From Nocardioides acrostichi (lineage in GTDB: Bacteria > Actinomycetota > Actinomycetes > Propionibacteriales > Nocardioidaceae): a DNA stretch of 64,000 bases. The position numbers and the translations under genes are program-made. The DNA lies in assembly GCF_015319165.1 (NCBI RefSeq), contig NZ_JADIVZ010000002.1:1-64000 (forward strand). The letters are read 5' to 3'. This document shows, piece by piece, positions 24,598 through 33,763 of this stretch. The number at the start of each line of letters is the position of its first letter. The stretch's first letter is position 1. Under the pieces are notes generated by a model. It saw only the letters and a list, made by a program, of their open reading frames with translations. It ran no database searches and was not told the DNA's origin.

Positions 24598-25458
24598 TCA
24601 CAGCGAGAACACCCGCCGCGCGTTCCCTGCGAGGAAGAGGGCCAGCGCGTCGTCGTCGAGCCCTAGGCCCTGCACTCCCTCGAGTGCGTGCGCAGGGGTG
24701 ATCATCGGATAGTTGGTGCCGAACAACACCTTCGTCCGTCCGCGTCCGCGAAGGTACTGGACCAGCTCGGCCGGGTACCTCGACGCGGCGTAGGCACTGG
24801 TGTCGATGTAGACGTTCGGGTGCTTGTCGGCCACGGCGATCATCTCGGTGGCCCAGGGGTAGCCGATGTGACCGCAGACGATGCGAAGGTCCGGGAAGTC
24901 GAGAGCGATCTGGTCGATGTAGGGGATCGGACGCCCGGTCTCACTGGGTCGCAGTGGCCCCGTGTGTCCCACCTGGGTGCAGAACGGGACGCCGAGCTCG
25001 ACGCATTCGGCGTAGAGCGGGTAGAAGAGGGCGTGCGTGGGCGGGAGATCCCAGAGCCAGGGCACCACGCGGAGTCCGACGAATCCCTGGTCGCGGACGC
25101 GGTGTCGCAGCTGGCGCACCGCGTGCGTCGGTCGGCGCAGGTCGACTGCCGCGAGACCGCGGTAGCGATCCGGCGCCTGCTCGACCCACGCCGCGACCTC
25201 GTCGTTGGAGATGAGCGCGCCCTCCCGAGGGCCGTGCCAGGCCGAGAGCAGACCGAGGGCCACGCCGGCCTCGTCGAGAAGACCGGTCGTCGCGGCGAGC
25301 GGGAGCTCTTGCGTGAGCGCAGGCTGGTGGGTCCAGCGACGCAGGGAGTCGAACATCTCGTGCTGGGAGAACCGCGGAGTGGGGTGCTGCATCCAGACGT
25401 CGATCGTCGTCGGGCCGGTCGTCGGGTCGGTCGTCGGGTCGGTCGTCGGGTCGGTCAT
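24598..25458 (-). CDS. Amidohydrolase family protein (ACMSD-like TIM barrel)
   Basis: The 286-residue protein has a TIM-barrel amidohydrolase layout: GVRVVPWLWDLPP-type central strands, GVPFCTQVGHTG, a metal-ligand segment LRIVCGHIGYPWATEM and the final LFGTNYP. The HxH of the first strand is not obvious (TIDVWMQHP), so the metal site may be atypical. The N-terminus has a DPTT repeat encoded by a 12-nt tandem repeat. Its ATG overlaps the stop of the TetR gene (ATGA), so the two are coupled, and the regulator probably senses a related compound. Confidence 0.8.
   Translation of the reverse strand: MTDPTTDPTTDPTTGPTTIDVWMQHPTPRFSQHEMFDSLRRWTHQPALTQELPLAATTGLLDEAGVALGLLSAWHGPREGALISNDEVAAWVEQAPDRYRGLAAVDLRRPTHAVRQLRHRVRDQGFVGLRVVPWLWDLPPTHALFYPLYAECVELGVPFCTQVGHTGPLRPSETGRPIPYIDQIALDFPDLRIVCGHIGYPWATEMIAVADKHPNVYIDTSAYAASRYPAELVQYLRGRGRTKVLFGTNYPMITPAHALEGVQGLGLDDDALALFLAGNARRVFSL
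25406..25453 (-). repeat. 12-nt tandem repeat coding for DPTT units
   Basis: Four copies of GTCGTCGGGTCG (plus strand, the first with one change) encode repeated Asp-Pro-Thr-Thr at the amidohydrolase N-terminus. Copy number may vary between strains. Confidence 0.8.
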
Positions 25459-26063
25459 CGGTTCTCCTCGGTCATCGTCGGGGCCGCTGCGAGCAGGCCG
25501 GCCCAGGCGGCAGCAGCGAGGGGGGCCGTCAGGGACGTGGGGGTGGGGGAGTCGGGTCGCGACAGCCAGACGCGGACCACCTCACGCGCTGGTGCGAAGA
25601 CGATCGCGTGGGCCACCTGGGGCGTAAGGGCGGGGAGTTGATCACGCTCGGCGGCGGCGGCGAGCCAGACGCTCGTGCGTGCCAGGTAGTGGTCGTTGAG
25701 GCCGCGGAGATCCCCGGCCCGACGACCAGCGCGGAGCCGGCCGCCGTACTCGGTCAGCAGCATGCAGGCCGATCGGTTGCGCTCGCTCCACGACAGCTGG
25801 GCCGCGACGGTCTTCGCCACGGCGGCTCGGGCGTCGTCGAGGTGGTCGTCGAGTGCCGCCAGCAGGTGCTCCTGCAGGTCGCTGGCGGCTCGGAACAGCA
25901 GCGCATCGAGCACCCCCTCCTTCGAACCGAAGTGGTGGTAGATGCTTCCGTTGCTGACGCCGGAACGCTCGGACAAGGCGGCGATGCTCGCCGACTCGAA
26001 GCCGACCTCGGCGAACAGCCTCTCGGCGGCGCGGTGGACGCAGGACTGCGCATCACGTGCCAT
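25455..26063 (-). CDS. TetR-family transcriptional regulator
   Basis: The 202-residue protein has a classical TetR HTH: AAERLFAEVGFESASIAALSERSGVSNGSIYHHFGSKEGVLDALL. The C-terminal domain is helical. The ATG at 26063 gives the usual short lead before the HTH and has GAGAGGAG upstream; an in-frame ATG at 26090 is possible. It is coupled to the downstream amidohydrolase and divergent from the histidine kinase at 26176. The gap holds CTAGA/TCTAG arms (26094 and 26130 area) that could be its operator. Confidence 0.88.
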   Translation of the reverse strand: MARDAQSCVHRAAERLFAEVGFESASIAALSERSGVSNGSIYHHFGSKEGVLDALLFRAASDLQEHLLAALDDHLDDARAAVAKTVAAQLSWSERNRSACMLLTEYGGRLRAGRRAGDLRGLNDHYLARTSVWLAAAAERDQLPALTPQVAHAIVFAPAREVVRVWLSRPDSPTPTSLTAPLAAAAWAGLLAAAPTMTEENR

Positions 26064-26175
26064 CGGCCTGCTCCTCTCGCGGTGGAGCATCACTCTAGAA
26101 CGAGATTCCAAACGGTGTCGGTAGACCTGCTCTAGGGTGCGCAGTGGCGATCTCCACGGGCAGGGGGCCTGGTCG

Positions 26176-27792
26176 ATGAGCAGCACCGCGGAGTCCGTGC
26201 GTCCGCGGATTCCCGTGCTCTCCTCACGGCGCATCCGGCTGCTCGCCGTCCTCCTGGCCGAGTGCACCGCGGCGCTCGGAGTGCTGGTGCTCGTCGGGTG
26301 GACGGTCGGCTCGGAGCGGCTGATACGCCTGCATCCCTCCCTGGTGGCGATGCAGCCGGCGACAGCCACCGACTTCGTGCTCCTCGGGACGGCGACGGCA
26401 CTGCTCGTGGTCCGCGCGCGGTCCTCGCGCGCGGCTGTCGCGGCGGCGTTGGTCCTGGCTGCCGGCGTCGTGGTGCTGGCCGCCACCGGCCTGGTCACCG
26501 AGATTACCGACGAGCCGTACCCGTTCTCGTGGCTCGCCGACATGACCCAGAACGACGGGCGGATGAGCGGCATCACCGCCATCGGACACCTGGTCGTGGC
26601 CGCCGGCATCGCCGCGCTGGCGCTGGGCCGCAGGCTCGCGGCGCACGTGCTGGCGCTCGTCGGACTCGTGATCGGCCTGATCGGTCTCTCCGGCTACGCC
26701 TACGGCACCAGCGACCTCTACGGAGTCGGGTACTTCCAGACCCTCGCCCTGCACACCGCGGCCGGCATCGCCGTGGTGGGCGCGGCGCTGCTGCTGGCAG
26801 CGGGCGACGTCGGGGTCACCCGGATCGCCCGCTCGTCCACCCCTGGCGGGCGCCTGGTGCGCAGCCTGCTCCCCGTCGTGGTGCTGCTGCCGAGCCTGCT
26901 GGGATGGATCAGCCTCTGGTGGGCACGTTCCTCCAGCCTCGGCATCGGCTTCGTGTTGGCGCTGGTCGCCACCGCCATGTCCCTGGTGGGCGGCGCCGCG
27001 GTGCTCCTGGTCGCAGCGAGGCTCCAGCAGGCCGAGGTGAGTCGCGAGGAGGCGGTGGCGGCCCGGGCGGAGACCGACCGGGCCATGACCGACCTGGGGC
27101 GGGCGACCCGGCAGCTCGAGGTCACCAATCGCGACCTGCGCGAGTTCAACGCCGCCGCCGCGCACGACCTGCGTGGCCCGCTGAGCGCCATCCAGCTCGC
27201 CGTCCAACTGCTGGAGCGCGACGCGACGCCGGCGCGCGTTCAACTGCTGCTGCCACGACTGCGCAACGCCACCGACCGTGGCCTGGCCCTCGTGCAAGAC
27301 CTCCTCGACTACGCCAGCGTCGGCACGGTTGAGACCCGGCCCGCCACGCTCGACCTGGGCCGCCTCGTGTCGACCGTCGCGGGGGAGGTGTCGATCGAGC
27401 ATGATCGGCCGCTGGATCTGCGCCTGGGTCCGCTGGTGCCGGTGCAGGCCGATCCGGCGCTGATCCGCCGGCTGCTCGCGAACCTGGTGAGCAACGCGGT
27501 GAAGTACACCCCGGGCGATGGACCGGTCTCGCTGCTGGTGCGCGCCGAGCCGCGCGGCCGCCAGGTGCTGGTGAGCGTCGCCGACCGGGGCCTGGCCATC
27601 GAGGGTGCCGACCGCACCCGGCTCTTCGAGATCTTCCAACGCGGCGACGAAGCCGCCGAGCACGCCGAAGGCACTGGTCTCGGCCTGGCGATCTGCCGGC
27701 GGGTCGTCGAGCGCCACGGCGGCACCATCGAGGTCGCCGAGGAGCCGGGTTGGAGCAAGCGGTTCGCCTTCACCCTGCCCGCGGTGACCTGA
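26176..27792 (+). CDS. Membrane sensor histidine kinase
   Basis: The 538-residue protein has about seven to eight membrane helices in the first 290 residues, then a short coiled segment (LQQAEVSREEAVAARAETDRA). A kinase core follows: H-box FNAAAAHDLRGPLSAI (His330), N-box NLVSNAVKYT, a G1 region DRGLAIEGAD and G2 GTGLGLAI. It should autophosphorylate and signal to a response regulator, but none is encoded nearby, so it is an orphan. The large membrane region suggests sensing within or near the membrane. CAGGGGGCC precedes the ATG. Confidence 0.88.
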   Translation: MSSTAESVRPRIPVLSSRRIRLLAVLLAECTAALGVLVLVGWTVGSERLIRLHPSLVAMQPATATDFVLLGTATALLVVRARSSRAAVAAALVLAAGVVVLAATGLVTEITDEPYPFSWLADMTQNDGRMSGITAIGHLVVAAGIAALALGRRLAAHVLALVGLVIGLIGLSGYAYGTSDLYGVGYFQTLALHTAAGIAVVGAALLLAAGDVGVTRIARSSTPGGRLVRSLLPVVVLLPSLLGWISLWWARSSSLGIGFVLALVATAMSLVGGAAVLLVAARLQQAEVSREEAVAARAETDRAMTDLGRATRQLEVTNRDLREFNAAAAHDLRGPLSAIQLAVQLLERDATPARVQLLLPRLRNATDRGLALVQDLLDYASVGTVETRPATLDLGRLVSTVAGEVSIEHDRPLDLRLGPLVPVQADPALIRRLLANLVSNAVKYTPGDGPVSLLVRAEPRGRQVLVSVADRGLAIEGADRTRLFEIFQRGDEAAEHAEGTGLGLAICRRVVERHGGTIEVAEEPGWSKRFAFTLPAVT

Positions 27793-27802
27793 GCCTGCGG
27801 GG

Positions 27803-28825
27803 TCAGCCGCCGTGATCGCCGGAGAGCTCGGGGCTGAGCACCTCGGCCGGCTCGACGACACGGTCGGCGCCGTCGTCGTCGCGGATCTCGGCGAGATGCA
27901 CCACAGCGTCGCCGGAGTTCACCAGGGGCGCCTCGGTGCGACCGATCACGATGCCGTCGCGATCGGCGTGCACGAGTCGCACGCGCTTGCCGAAGGAGTC
28001 GAAGAGGCCACCGAGACGCTCGCCCTTGACGACGCGCTGCCCCAGCTTGGACTCCAGGTGCAGCATGCCGGTGCCGCGGGCGCGCACCCACCCCGAGCGG
28101 TACGACACCGCGCTCGGCTCCTCGGGTGCGTCGGGGCCCTCGACCATGCCGAGCCGGGCCAGCACCCGATTGACTCCGGCCACGCCGGCATCGATCGCCC
28201 AGTCGTCCATGCGCCAGGCCTCGCCGGCCTCGTAGAGCAGCACGGTCGCGCCGCGCTCGCGGGCGGCGTAGCGAAGCGATCCGTCGCGCAGCTTCGCATG
28301 CAGCATCACGGGGGCCCCGAAGGCGCGCGCCAGGTCGCGGGTGCGCGGGTCGTCGAGGTCGGCGCGGATCTGCGGCAGGTTGGTGCGTCGGTCCGACCCG
28401 GTGTGCAGGTCGATGCCGACCTCGCACTTGGCGATGACCTCGTTCATGAAGAGGTGGGCGATGCGTGAGGCGAGAGAGCCGCGAGCGGCGCCGGGGAACG
28501 AGCGGTTCAGGTCGCGGCGGTCCGGCAGGTAGCGGTCTCCGTTCATGAAGCCGAGCACGTTGACGATCGGTACGGCGATGAGGGTGCCGCGCAACTGCTT
28601 GGCGTCGAGCCCGGCCAGCACCTGACGCACCACCTCGACACCCACCGCCTCGTCGCCGTGGATCGCGGCGTCGATCCACACGGTCGGGCCGTCCTCGCGA
28701 CCGTGCACGACCCGCACCGGCAGGTCGACGTCGGCACCGGTGACCAAGCGGGTGATCGGCAGCGACACCGACTGGATGCGACCGGGTCGCACCCGGACCG
28801 ATCCGATCTCGAAGGACTCTCGCAC
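27803..28825 (-). CDS. Succinylglutamate desuccinylase/aspartoacylase family deacylase
   Basis: The 340-residue M14-like zinc enzyme has the metal motif HGDE (His56, Glu59) and a second ligand region GIDLHTGSDRRTN, with an N-R-F-like stretch DLNRSFPG. The C-terminal beta-rich half is that of the AstE/AspA family. Members cleave N-acyl amino acids or gamma-linked amino acid tags. It lies directly downstream of a RimB-like protease gene and opposite a RimK ligase. This trio recurs as ligase, peptidase and carboxypeptidase in proposed peptide-tagging systems (established idea; the role here is inferred). Confidence 0.85.
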   Translation of the reverse strand: MRESFEIGSVRVRPGRIQSVSLPITRLVTGADVDLPVRVVHGREDGPTVWIDAAIHGDEAVGVEVVRQVLAGLDAKQLRGTLIAVPIVNVLGFMNGDRYLPDRRDLNRSFPGAARGSLASRIAHLFMNEVIAKCEVGIDLHTGSDRRTNLPQIRADLDDPRTRDLARAFGAPVMLHAKLRDGSLRYAARERGATVLLYEAGEAWRMDDWAIDAGVAGVNRVLARLGMVEGPDAPEEPSAVSYRSGWVRARGTGMLHLESKLGQRVVKGERLGGLFDSFGKRVRLVHADRDGIVIGRTEAPLVNSGDAVVHLAEIRDDDGADRVVEPAEVLSPELSGDHGG

Positions 28826-28828
28826 GGC

Positions 28829-29302
28829 TCAGCGCCCCCGGTTCGCGCGGCGCTGGGCCAGCGGCGGCTTGCCGCCGAGATAGGACGACGCCGGGTCGAC
28901 CACGTAACCCTGCCGCAGGCCCTCGCGACCCACCAGCATGCGAAAGCCCATCTCGTCGCGCCGCGAGAGCGTCATCTCGACCGTGACCGTGCGACCGATG
29001 AGGGTGACCTCCATCGGCACCACGAACCGCTCCTCGGCGTGACCCGAGGAAGAGCGCACCTCGCGCATGTCGATCACGGGCAGGTCGACCTCGACGGCGT
29101 CGGCGTCGGACTCCTGCCAGGGGTGGACGCCGAAGCGCACGCGAGGCTCGCCGTCGGAGGTGTGTTCGGTGAGGTCGAAGGCGTGGATCGCCGAGGTGCG
29201 GGCGCCGGTGTCGAGCTTGGCCTTGATCCAGGGGACGCCGAGCCCGGGCAGGCTCACCCACTCGCGCCATCCGGCGAGGGTGTAGGAAGGTACATCGGAC
29301 AC
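28829..29302 (-). CDS. RimB/RloA-type retropepsin-like aspartic protease
   Basis: The 157-residue protein carries the retropepsin active-site motif DTGARTSA (residues 31-38) and the family C-terminal segment MGFRMLVGREGLRQGYVVDPASSYLGG. It belongs to the family once called ATP-dependent zinc protease. In Pseudomonas the RimB member trims glutamates added by RimK. The GTG at 29302 fits the motif position. It lies 3 nt upstream of the aspartoacylase gene and is divergent from rimK, 105 nt away. Confidence 0.85.
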   Translation of the reverse strand: MSDVPSYTLAGWREWVSLPGLGVPWIKAKLDTGARTSAIHAFDLTEHTSDGEPRVRFGVHPWQESDADAVEVDLPVIDMREVRSSSGHAEERFVVPMEVTLIGRTVTVEMTLSRRDEMGFRMLVGREGLRQGYVVDPASSYLGGKPPLAQRRANRGR

Positions 29303-29407
29303 GTGGCCAACCTTGACACGTCCCGCCGGCACGCACTCACCACCCGTCCGCACCCGCTTGCTCACGTCCGCATCGCCCGCCACCGCACACCGACCTCCCG
29401 GGGAGTC

Positions 29408-30604
29408 ATGAAGCTCGCGATCCTCTCTCGCGCACCACGTTCCTACAGCACCCAGCGCTTGCGCACCGCGGCACTCGACCGTGGCCACCAGGTCAAGGTT
29501 CTCAACACGCTGCGCTTCGGAATCGACCTCACCGGCGACGAGCCAGACCTCCAGTTCCGCGGCAAGACGCTGTCGACCTACGACGCGATCCTGCCGCGCA
29601 TCGGCAACTCGATCACCTACTTCGGCACCGCCGTCGTGCGGCAGTTCGAGCAGATGGACGTCTACACCCCGAACACCTCGTGGGGCATCAGCAACAGCCG
29701 CGACAAGCTGCGGGCCACGCAGATCCTCTCCCGGCACAACATCGGCATGCCCGCCACATCGTTCGTGCGTGACCGTAGCGATGTGATCCCGGCCATCGAA
29801 CGGGTCGGCGGCGCCCCCGTCGTCATCAAGCTGCTCGAGGGCACCCAGGGCATCGGCGTCATCCTCGCGCCCGAGCTCAAGGTCGCCGAGGCGATCATCG
29901 AGACGCTCCAGAGCACCCGTCAGCAGGTGCTGATCCAGGCGTTCGTCAAGGAGTCCAAGGGCCGCGACATCCGGGCGCTGGTGGTGGGCGATCGCGTGGT
30001 CGCCGCCATGCGTCGGGTGGCGAAGGGCGACGAGTTCCGCTCCAACGTGCACCGTGGCGGGTCGGTCGAGGCCGTCGACCTCGACCCCGCCTTCGAGAAG
30101 GCGGCCGTGCGCTCGGCGCAGATCATGGGTCTGCGCGTCGCCGGAGTCGACATGCTGGAGGGCAACGACGGGCCGCTCGTGATGGAGGTCAACTCCTCTC
30201 CCGGTCTGGAGGGCATCGAGCGTGCCACCGACCTCGACGTCGCGGGCTCGATCATCGACCACATCGACAACCAGGTGGCCTTCCCCGAGATCGACGTGCG
30301 CCAGCGGCTCACGGTCTCGACCGGGTACGGCGTCGCCGAGATCGGCGTCTTCGAGGCCTCCGACCTGGTCGGCAAGGCGCTGGGCGAGTCGGGTCTGCGT
30401 GAGCGCGACATCACCGCGCTCACCCTGCACCGTGGTACTCAGGTGATCCCGAACCCCCACGGCAAGCATGTGCTCGAGGCCGGGGACCGGCTGCTCTGCT
30501 TCGGCAAGCTCGAGGAGATGCGCTCGATGATCCCGAGCCGGCGCAAGCGCGCCCGCAAGGTCAAGAAGCTACCCTCCGAGCCGATCCACGAGGCCACCGA
30601 CTGA
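29408..30604 (+). CDS. rimK: RimK-like ATP-grasp glutamate ligase with C-terminal TrkA-C domain
   Basis: The 398-residue protein has a RimK pre-ATP-grasp region (MKLAILSRAPRSYSTQRL) and ATP-grasp residues in VVIKLLEGTQGIGVILA, SKGRDIRALVVG, VAGVDMLEGNDGPLVMEVNSSPGLEGIE. About 90 extra C-terminal residues form a TrkA-C/RCK-C fold (GVAEIGVFEASDLVGKAL to GDRLLCFGKLEEM). RimK adds glutamates to ribosomal protein S6 C-termini or other acceptors. The TrkA-C domain, usually a ligand sensor, suggests allosteric control. The length exceeds E. coli RimK (300) because of that domain. Confidence 0.9.
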   Translation: MKLAILSRAPRSYSTQRLRTAALDRGHQVKVLNTLRFGIDLTGDEPDLQFRGKTLSTYDAILPRIGNSITYFGTAVVRQFEQMDVYTPNTSWGISNSRDKLRATQILSRHNIGMPATSFVRDRSDVIPAIERVGGAPVVIKLLEGTQGIGVILAPELKVAEAIIETLQSTRQQVLIQAFVKESKGRDIRALVVGDRVVAAMRRVAKGDEFRSNVHRGGSVEAVDLDPAFEKAAVRSAQIMGLRVAGVDMLEGNDGPLVMEVNSSPGLEGIERATDLDVAGSIIDHIDNQVAFPEIDVRQRLTVSTGYGVAEIGVFEASDLVGKALGESGLRERDITALTLHRGTQVIPNPHGKHVLEAGDRLLCFGKLEEMRSMIPSRRKRARKVKKLPSEPIHEATD

Positions 30605-30634
30605 GAGCCGCGGCGGGCGGCGCCAGAGCCTGGC

Positions 30635-31663
30635 TCAGTCGCTGCCGGAGAAGGCGGGCAACGTGAGGATGAAGCGTGAGCCGCCCGGGGGGTGCGGCAG
30701 ATAGCTCAAGGATCCGTCGTACCGCTCGGCGAGCATGCGTGCGGTGGACAGTCCGCTGGTGAGCGTCATCCGGCCGTCGGCGGAGTGCGGGCGGTTGAAG
30801 AGGTCTGCGACGCCCGACGCCGCGATGCCCGGGCCGTGGTCGACGACGGCCACGGCGATCTCGTCGTCGCGCTCGACGGCCACGAGCAGCACGGGGTCGC
30901 AGCCGTGCACGAGGGCGTTCTCGAGCAGCGAGCGCAGGATGGTCCACACGTGGGCGTCCTCGGCGTCGACTCGCAGGTGGTCGGGGATGGCGATCGCCAC
31001 GGCGGCCGCCCCCGCCTCGCCGAGGTCGACGAGCCGCTCGCGCACCAGCGCGTTGAGCGTGCTCGCGCCCTGGTCGCCGACCGGGTGGTCGGGCACCAGA
31101 TAGCCGGCGACCGTGGCCGCGAGCGATCCCACGGCTTGGTCGATGCGGACGAGCTGGCTGCGGCGCTCGCGCTCGTCGAGGTGCTCCCAGCGCCGCTGGA
31201 GGGTGTCGAGGGTCCAGGTCAGGCCACCGAGGGAGTCGTGCAGTTCGCGGAAGGCGATCGCCGAGAGCTCGCGGTCGTCCTCGACCTGCCGCCGGACGGC
31301 CTCGAGCGCGGCGTCGTGCTCCACGAGATCCCGGCAGACCACGACGTAGCCGCCGGGCCCGCCGGCGGCACCGTCGACCTGGCTCACGGTCACCGAGACG
31401 CTGCGCACGCAGCCCCACCGGTCGACGAGTTCGATGCGCTGCGGCGCACTGGTGTCGAGCGGCAGCTCGAATGCGTGACCGATGCGATCGCGCTCGCCGA
31501 GGAGATCGTCAGCTGCCTGGTCGACGTACTGGATGACGCCCGCGGCGTCGAGGACGAGAAGACCCGCCGCACCCGCTTCGACGCGTGGACCAGCGTCGAT
31601 GAAGCGTGTGGGCACCTCCATAGCGGCCCCGGTCGAACCGGCTCTGTCGCGCAGCACGCACAC
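30635..31663 (-). CDS. Soluble PAS-domain sensor kinase
   Basis: The 342-residue protein has an N-terminal PAS domain (GLLVLDAAGVIQYVDQAADDLLG, residues 34-115), a helical part with the H-box-like FRELHDSLGGLTWTL, and an ATPase domain with N-box LLENALVHG and G1 VDHGPGIAASG. It has no membrane segment, so it would sense a cytoplasmic signal. No response regulator is adjacent. The GTG at 31663 has AGGGAA upstream; an ATG at 31621 is an alternative start. It lies 94 nt downstream of the ABC permease gene on the same strand. Confidence 0.75.
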   Translation of the reverse strand: MCVLRDRAGSTGAAMEVPTRFIDAGPRVEAGAAGLLVLDAAGVIQYVDQAADDLLGERDRIGHAFELPLDTSAPQRIELVDRWGCVRSVSVTVSQVDGAAGGPGGYVVVCRDLVEHDAALEAVRRQVEDDRELSAIAFRELHDSLGGLTWTLDTLQRRWEHLDERERRSQLVRIDQAVGSLAATVAGYLVPDHPVGDQGASTLNALVRERLVDLGEAGAAAVAIAIPDHLRVDAEDAHVWTILRSLLENALVHGCDPVLLVAVERDDEIAVAVVDHGPGIAASGVADLFNRPHSADGRMTLTSGLSTARMLAERYDGSLSYLPHPPGGSRFILTLPAFSGSD

Positions 31664-31730
31664 TCCATTCCCTCGTCGTCGACTGACCGCGGGGGGACGG
31701 TGGCGCGAGACTATCGCGTGTCGGTCCGGA

Positions 31731-31750
31731 TCTCACCCCTTGGGGTGATC
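31731..31750 (-). terminator. Short hairpin after the ABC exporter operon
   Basis: TCACCCC (31733-31739) and GGGGTGA (31742-31748) form a perfect 7-bp stem with a very small loop, directly downstream of the permease stop. It may end that transcript or be an operator for the PAS kinase gene. Confidence 0.35.
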
Positions 31751-31757
31751 ATGGCCA

Positions 31758-32621
31758 TCAACCTCCAGCTCGGCTGTATTGCCGGACCGACAACGGCACG
31801 AAGACGAGCAGGATGCCGAGCACCCAGACCAGCGTGTAGAGGGCGGGGTGCTGCATCGACCACACGTCGGGCGCGGCGGCCGAGGCACTGACGTTGCCGA
31901 AGAGGTCGCGACTGGCCTGGGTGAGGGCCGAGACGGGGTTCCACTGCACGAGTTGGCGCAGTACGCCGTCGAAGGACTCCAGCGGCACGAAGGCGTTGGA
32001 GACGAACGTGAGCGGCATGATGACGACGAACGAGGCGTTGTTGATGACCTCGACGCTGGGCACCACGAGGCCGATGTAGGCCATGACCCAGCTGATCGCG
32101 TAGGCGAACACCAGGAGCAGCCCGAAGCCGAGCAGGGCGTCGAGGAACCCCTCGCGGATCCGCCAGCCGACGAGCAGCCCGGTGAGCGCCATGATCACCA
32201 GCGAGAGCACGTTGTAGACGACGTCGGAGGTCGTGCGGCCCACGAGAACCGCCGCCGGTGACATCGGGAGCGAGCGGAACCGGTCGATGATGCCCTTGGC
32301 CATGTCGTCGGCCAGCCCGGCGCCGGTGAAGGTGGCTCCGAAGACGACCGTCTGGGCGAAGATGCCGGCGATGAGGAACTCGCGGTAGCCGACGCCGTCG
32401 CCGGGGTCGATGGCGCCACCGAACACGAACGCGAAGAGCAGCACGAACATGATCGGGCTGATCAGCACGAACACGAGGATCTCGGGGACGCGCTTGATCT
32501 TGATGAGGTTCCTCTTCGCCACGACCCAGCCGTCGACCAGGGCGCGGCCGGGGCCGGAAGGGCGCCGGTAGGGCAGCGGGGTGGGTGCGGGCAGGTCGGA
32601 GCCCGCGCTGGGGGTGCTCAT
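31758..32621 (-). CDS. ABC-2 type exporter permease (DrrB-like)
   Basis: The 287-residue protein has about six membrane helices. The ABC-2 family pattern includes RNLIKIKRVPEILVFVLISPIMFVLLFAFVFGG and the FTGAGLADDMAKGIIDRFRSLPMSPAAVLVGR coupling helix region. It forms the channel of a drug or lipid exporter with the ATPase encoded upstream, whose stop overlaps its ATG by four bases. The resemblance to daunorubicin exporters gives the class, not the substrate. Confidence 0.9.
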   Translation of the reverse strand: MSTPSAGSDLPAPTPLPYRRPSGPGRALVDGWVVAKRNLIKIKRVPEILVFVLISPIMFVLLFAFVFGGAIDPGDGVGYREFLIAGIFAQTVVFGATFTGAGLADDMAKGIIDRFRSLPMSPAAVLVGRTTSDVVYNVLSLVIMALTGLLVGWRIREGFLDALLGFGLLLVFAYAISWVMAYIGLVVPSVEVINNASFVVIMPLTFVSNAFVPLESFDGVLRQLVQWNPVSALTQASRDLFGNVSASAAAPDVWSMQHPALYTLVWVLGILLVFVPLSVRQYSRAGG

Positions 32622-33616
32622 CGGAGGGCCTCCTCGGTCTCGGCGGAGTCAGGATCGCCGGGGGAGCCGGCTGGTGCCTCGGAGGCGTGACCGGTGAGGC
32701 TGAGGAAGACGTCGTCGAGCGTGGGGCGTCTCAGCCCGAGGTCGAGCACCGCGATGCCGGCCTGCTGCAGGCCACTCACCGTGTGGCCCAGGGCGGCGAG
32801 ACCCCCGGCGACGGGAGCGGTGAGCTCTCGGCCACCCGCCTTCAGCTCGATCTCCCCGGAGGCGACCTCGGCAAGCACGGCCCGCGCCGCGCCGACCATG
32901 GAAGGCTCGGCGAGCACGACCTCGACCCGCTCGCCACCAGTCTGCGCCTTGAGCTCGTCGGCTGTGCCCTGGGCGATGGCGCGACCGTGGTCGATGACCA
33001 CGATGTCGTCGGCGAGCCGGTCGGCCTCTTCGAGGTACTGCGTGGTGAGCAGCAGGGTGGCACCACCCGAGACGAGCTCGCGGATGACCTCCCACATCTG
33101 CACACGGCTGGCGGGGTCGAGCCCGGTCGTGGGCTCGTCGAGCACCAGCACGGGCGGTGCCGCCACGAGGGCGCCGGCGAGGTCGAGGCGCCGCCGCATG
33201 CCGCCGGAGTACGTCTTCGACGGCCGGTTGCCGGCCTCGGTGAGCCCGAAGCGGTCGAGCAGCTCGGCGGCGCGACGGCGTGCGGCGGCGCCACCGAGGC
33301 CGTAGAGGCGCCCCACCATCTCGAGGTTCTCGAGCCCGGTGAGGTGTTCGTCGACTGCGGCGTACTGCCCGGAGAGGCCGATGCGCGCCCGCACGCCGTC
33401 AGGGTCGGCCAGGACGTCGACGCCCGCGACGATCGCGCTGCCGGAGTCGGGGCGCAGCAGGGTGGTGAGCACCCGGACCGCCGTGGTCTTGCCGGCCCCG
33501 TTGGGGCCGAGCAGGGCGAGCACCTGGCCCTCGGGCACGGCGAGGTCGAGGCCGTCGAGGGCCTGCACCTCCTTGAAGCTCTTGCGGAGGCCGGTCGCCC
33601 GGATCATGTCGGTCAT
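32618..33616 (-). CDS. ABC exporter ATP-binding protein (DrrA-like)
   Basis: The 332-residue ATPase has Walker A GPNGAGKTT, the DrrA-type Q-loop region GLSGQYAAVDEHLTGLENLEMVGRLYGL, signature YSGGMRRRLDLA, Walker B LVLDEPTTGLD, and the DrrA C-terminal LRRPTLDDVFLSLTGH. It energises the ABC-2 permease encoded immediately downstream. No antibiotic biosynthesis gene is nearby, so a self-resistance role is not indicated. Confidence 0.92.
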   Translation of the reverse strand: MTDMIRATGLRKSFKEVQALDGLDLAVPEGQVLALLGPNGAGKTTAVRVLTTLLRPDSGSAIVAGVDVLADPDGVRARIGLSGQYAAVDEHLTGLENLEMVGRLYGLGGAAARRRAAELLDRFGLTEAGNRPSKTYSGGMRRRLDLAGALVAAPPVLVLDEPTTGLDPASRVQMWEVIRELVSGGATLLLTTQYLEEADRLADDIVVIDHGRAIAQGTADELKAQTGGERVEVVLAEPSMVGAARAVLAEVASGEIELKAGGRELTAPVAGGLAALGHTVSGLQQAGIAVLDLGLRRPTLDDVFLSLTGHASEAPAGSPGDPDSAETEEALR

Positions 33617-33763
33617 GCGCTGGACCTGCCTCCCGGCGCCCGCCGGGCTCGTGGAGTGCGGGGCGATCGAATGGTTCGTGAGGTGAGGTGCACGACCCTA
33701 GAGACCGGCGCCGACAGCCGGACTCATCGCCGATGCGACAGCGGCCTCGGCCCGCGTCGAAGA

